In this document: piece after piece, positions 5,187 to 5,572 of the stretch
Position numbering within the stretch: the first letter of the stretch is position 1
How the letters are laid out: the number at the start of each line of letters is the position of its first letter
Assembly (NCBI GenBank): GCA_013389125.1
Contig: JACADX010000316.1
Location: 1 to 5,572 of the forward strand
Length of the DNA stretch: 5,572 nucleotides
Origin: Parvularculaceae bacterium
GTDB lineage: Bacteria; Pseudomonadota; Alphaproteobacteria; Caulobacterales; Parvularculaceae
Reading direction: 5' to 3'
Program-made: the position numbers and the translations under genes
The notes under the pieces: generated by a model
Seen by the model: the letters and a program-made list of their open reading frames with translations, nothing else
What the model was told of the DNA's origin: nothing
Database searches by the model: none

Positions 5187-5572
<386 letters not shown>

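Overview
The window comes from an alphaproteobacterium, most likely a member of the Hyphomicrobiales (Rhizobiales). The DNA is GC-rich with strong G/C third-position bias. The partial 16S rRNA at the right end has an alphaproteobacterial 5' domain, and several of its stretches look like the Beijerinckiaceae/Methylocystaceae group. That family-level placement is from memory and is tentative.

Layout, left to right. (1) Positions 1-764, minus strand: nearly all of a short PhoH-family ATPase, cut by the left edge. (2) 765-1075: about 310 bases without a gene, holding a hairpin against the phoH Shine-Dalgarno and an 18-base perfect palindrome. (3) 1076-2421, minus strand: a likely two-gene transcription unit. 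A protein with two PilZ domains is followed, 26 bases on, by a protein that joins an N-terminal GYF_2-like domain to a C-terminal domain resembling the Cas2/SinR-like ferredoxin fold. (4) 2569-3815, plus strand: a rhomboid intramembrane serine protease, divergent from the PilZ gene, then a small protein with two CBS domains. (5) 3894-4406, minus strand: a secreted single-FAS1-domain protein that ends in a canonical rho-independent terminator lying between it and the CBS gene. (6) 4407-5186: non-coding. Its right half is the control and leader region of a ribosomal RNA operon: AT-rich upstream sequence with paired palindromes, a TTGACA promoter, a boxA-like antitermination site and a run of stem-loops. 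(7) 5187-5572: the first ~386 bases of 16S rRNA.

The genes do not form one obvious pathway. The minus-strand pair suggests cyclic-di-GMP sensing (PilZ) linked to a protein of unknown role. The rhomboid and CBS proteins look like stand-alone housekeeping or regulatory membrane and energy-sensing functions. No transposase, integrase, CRISPR array, tRNA or phage gene is visible. The most unusual items are the GYF_2/Cas2-like fusion and an inverted repeat in the pre-16S leader that would pair with the first bases of mature 16S rRNA.
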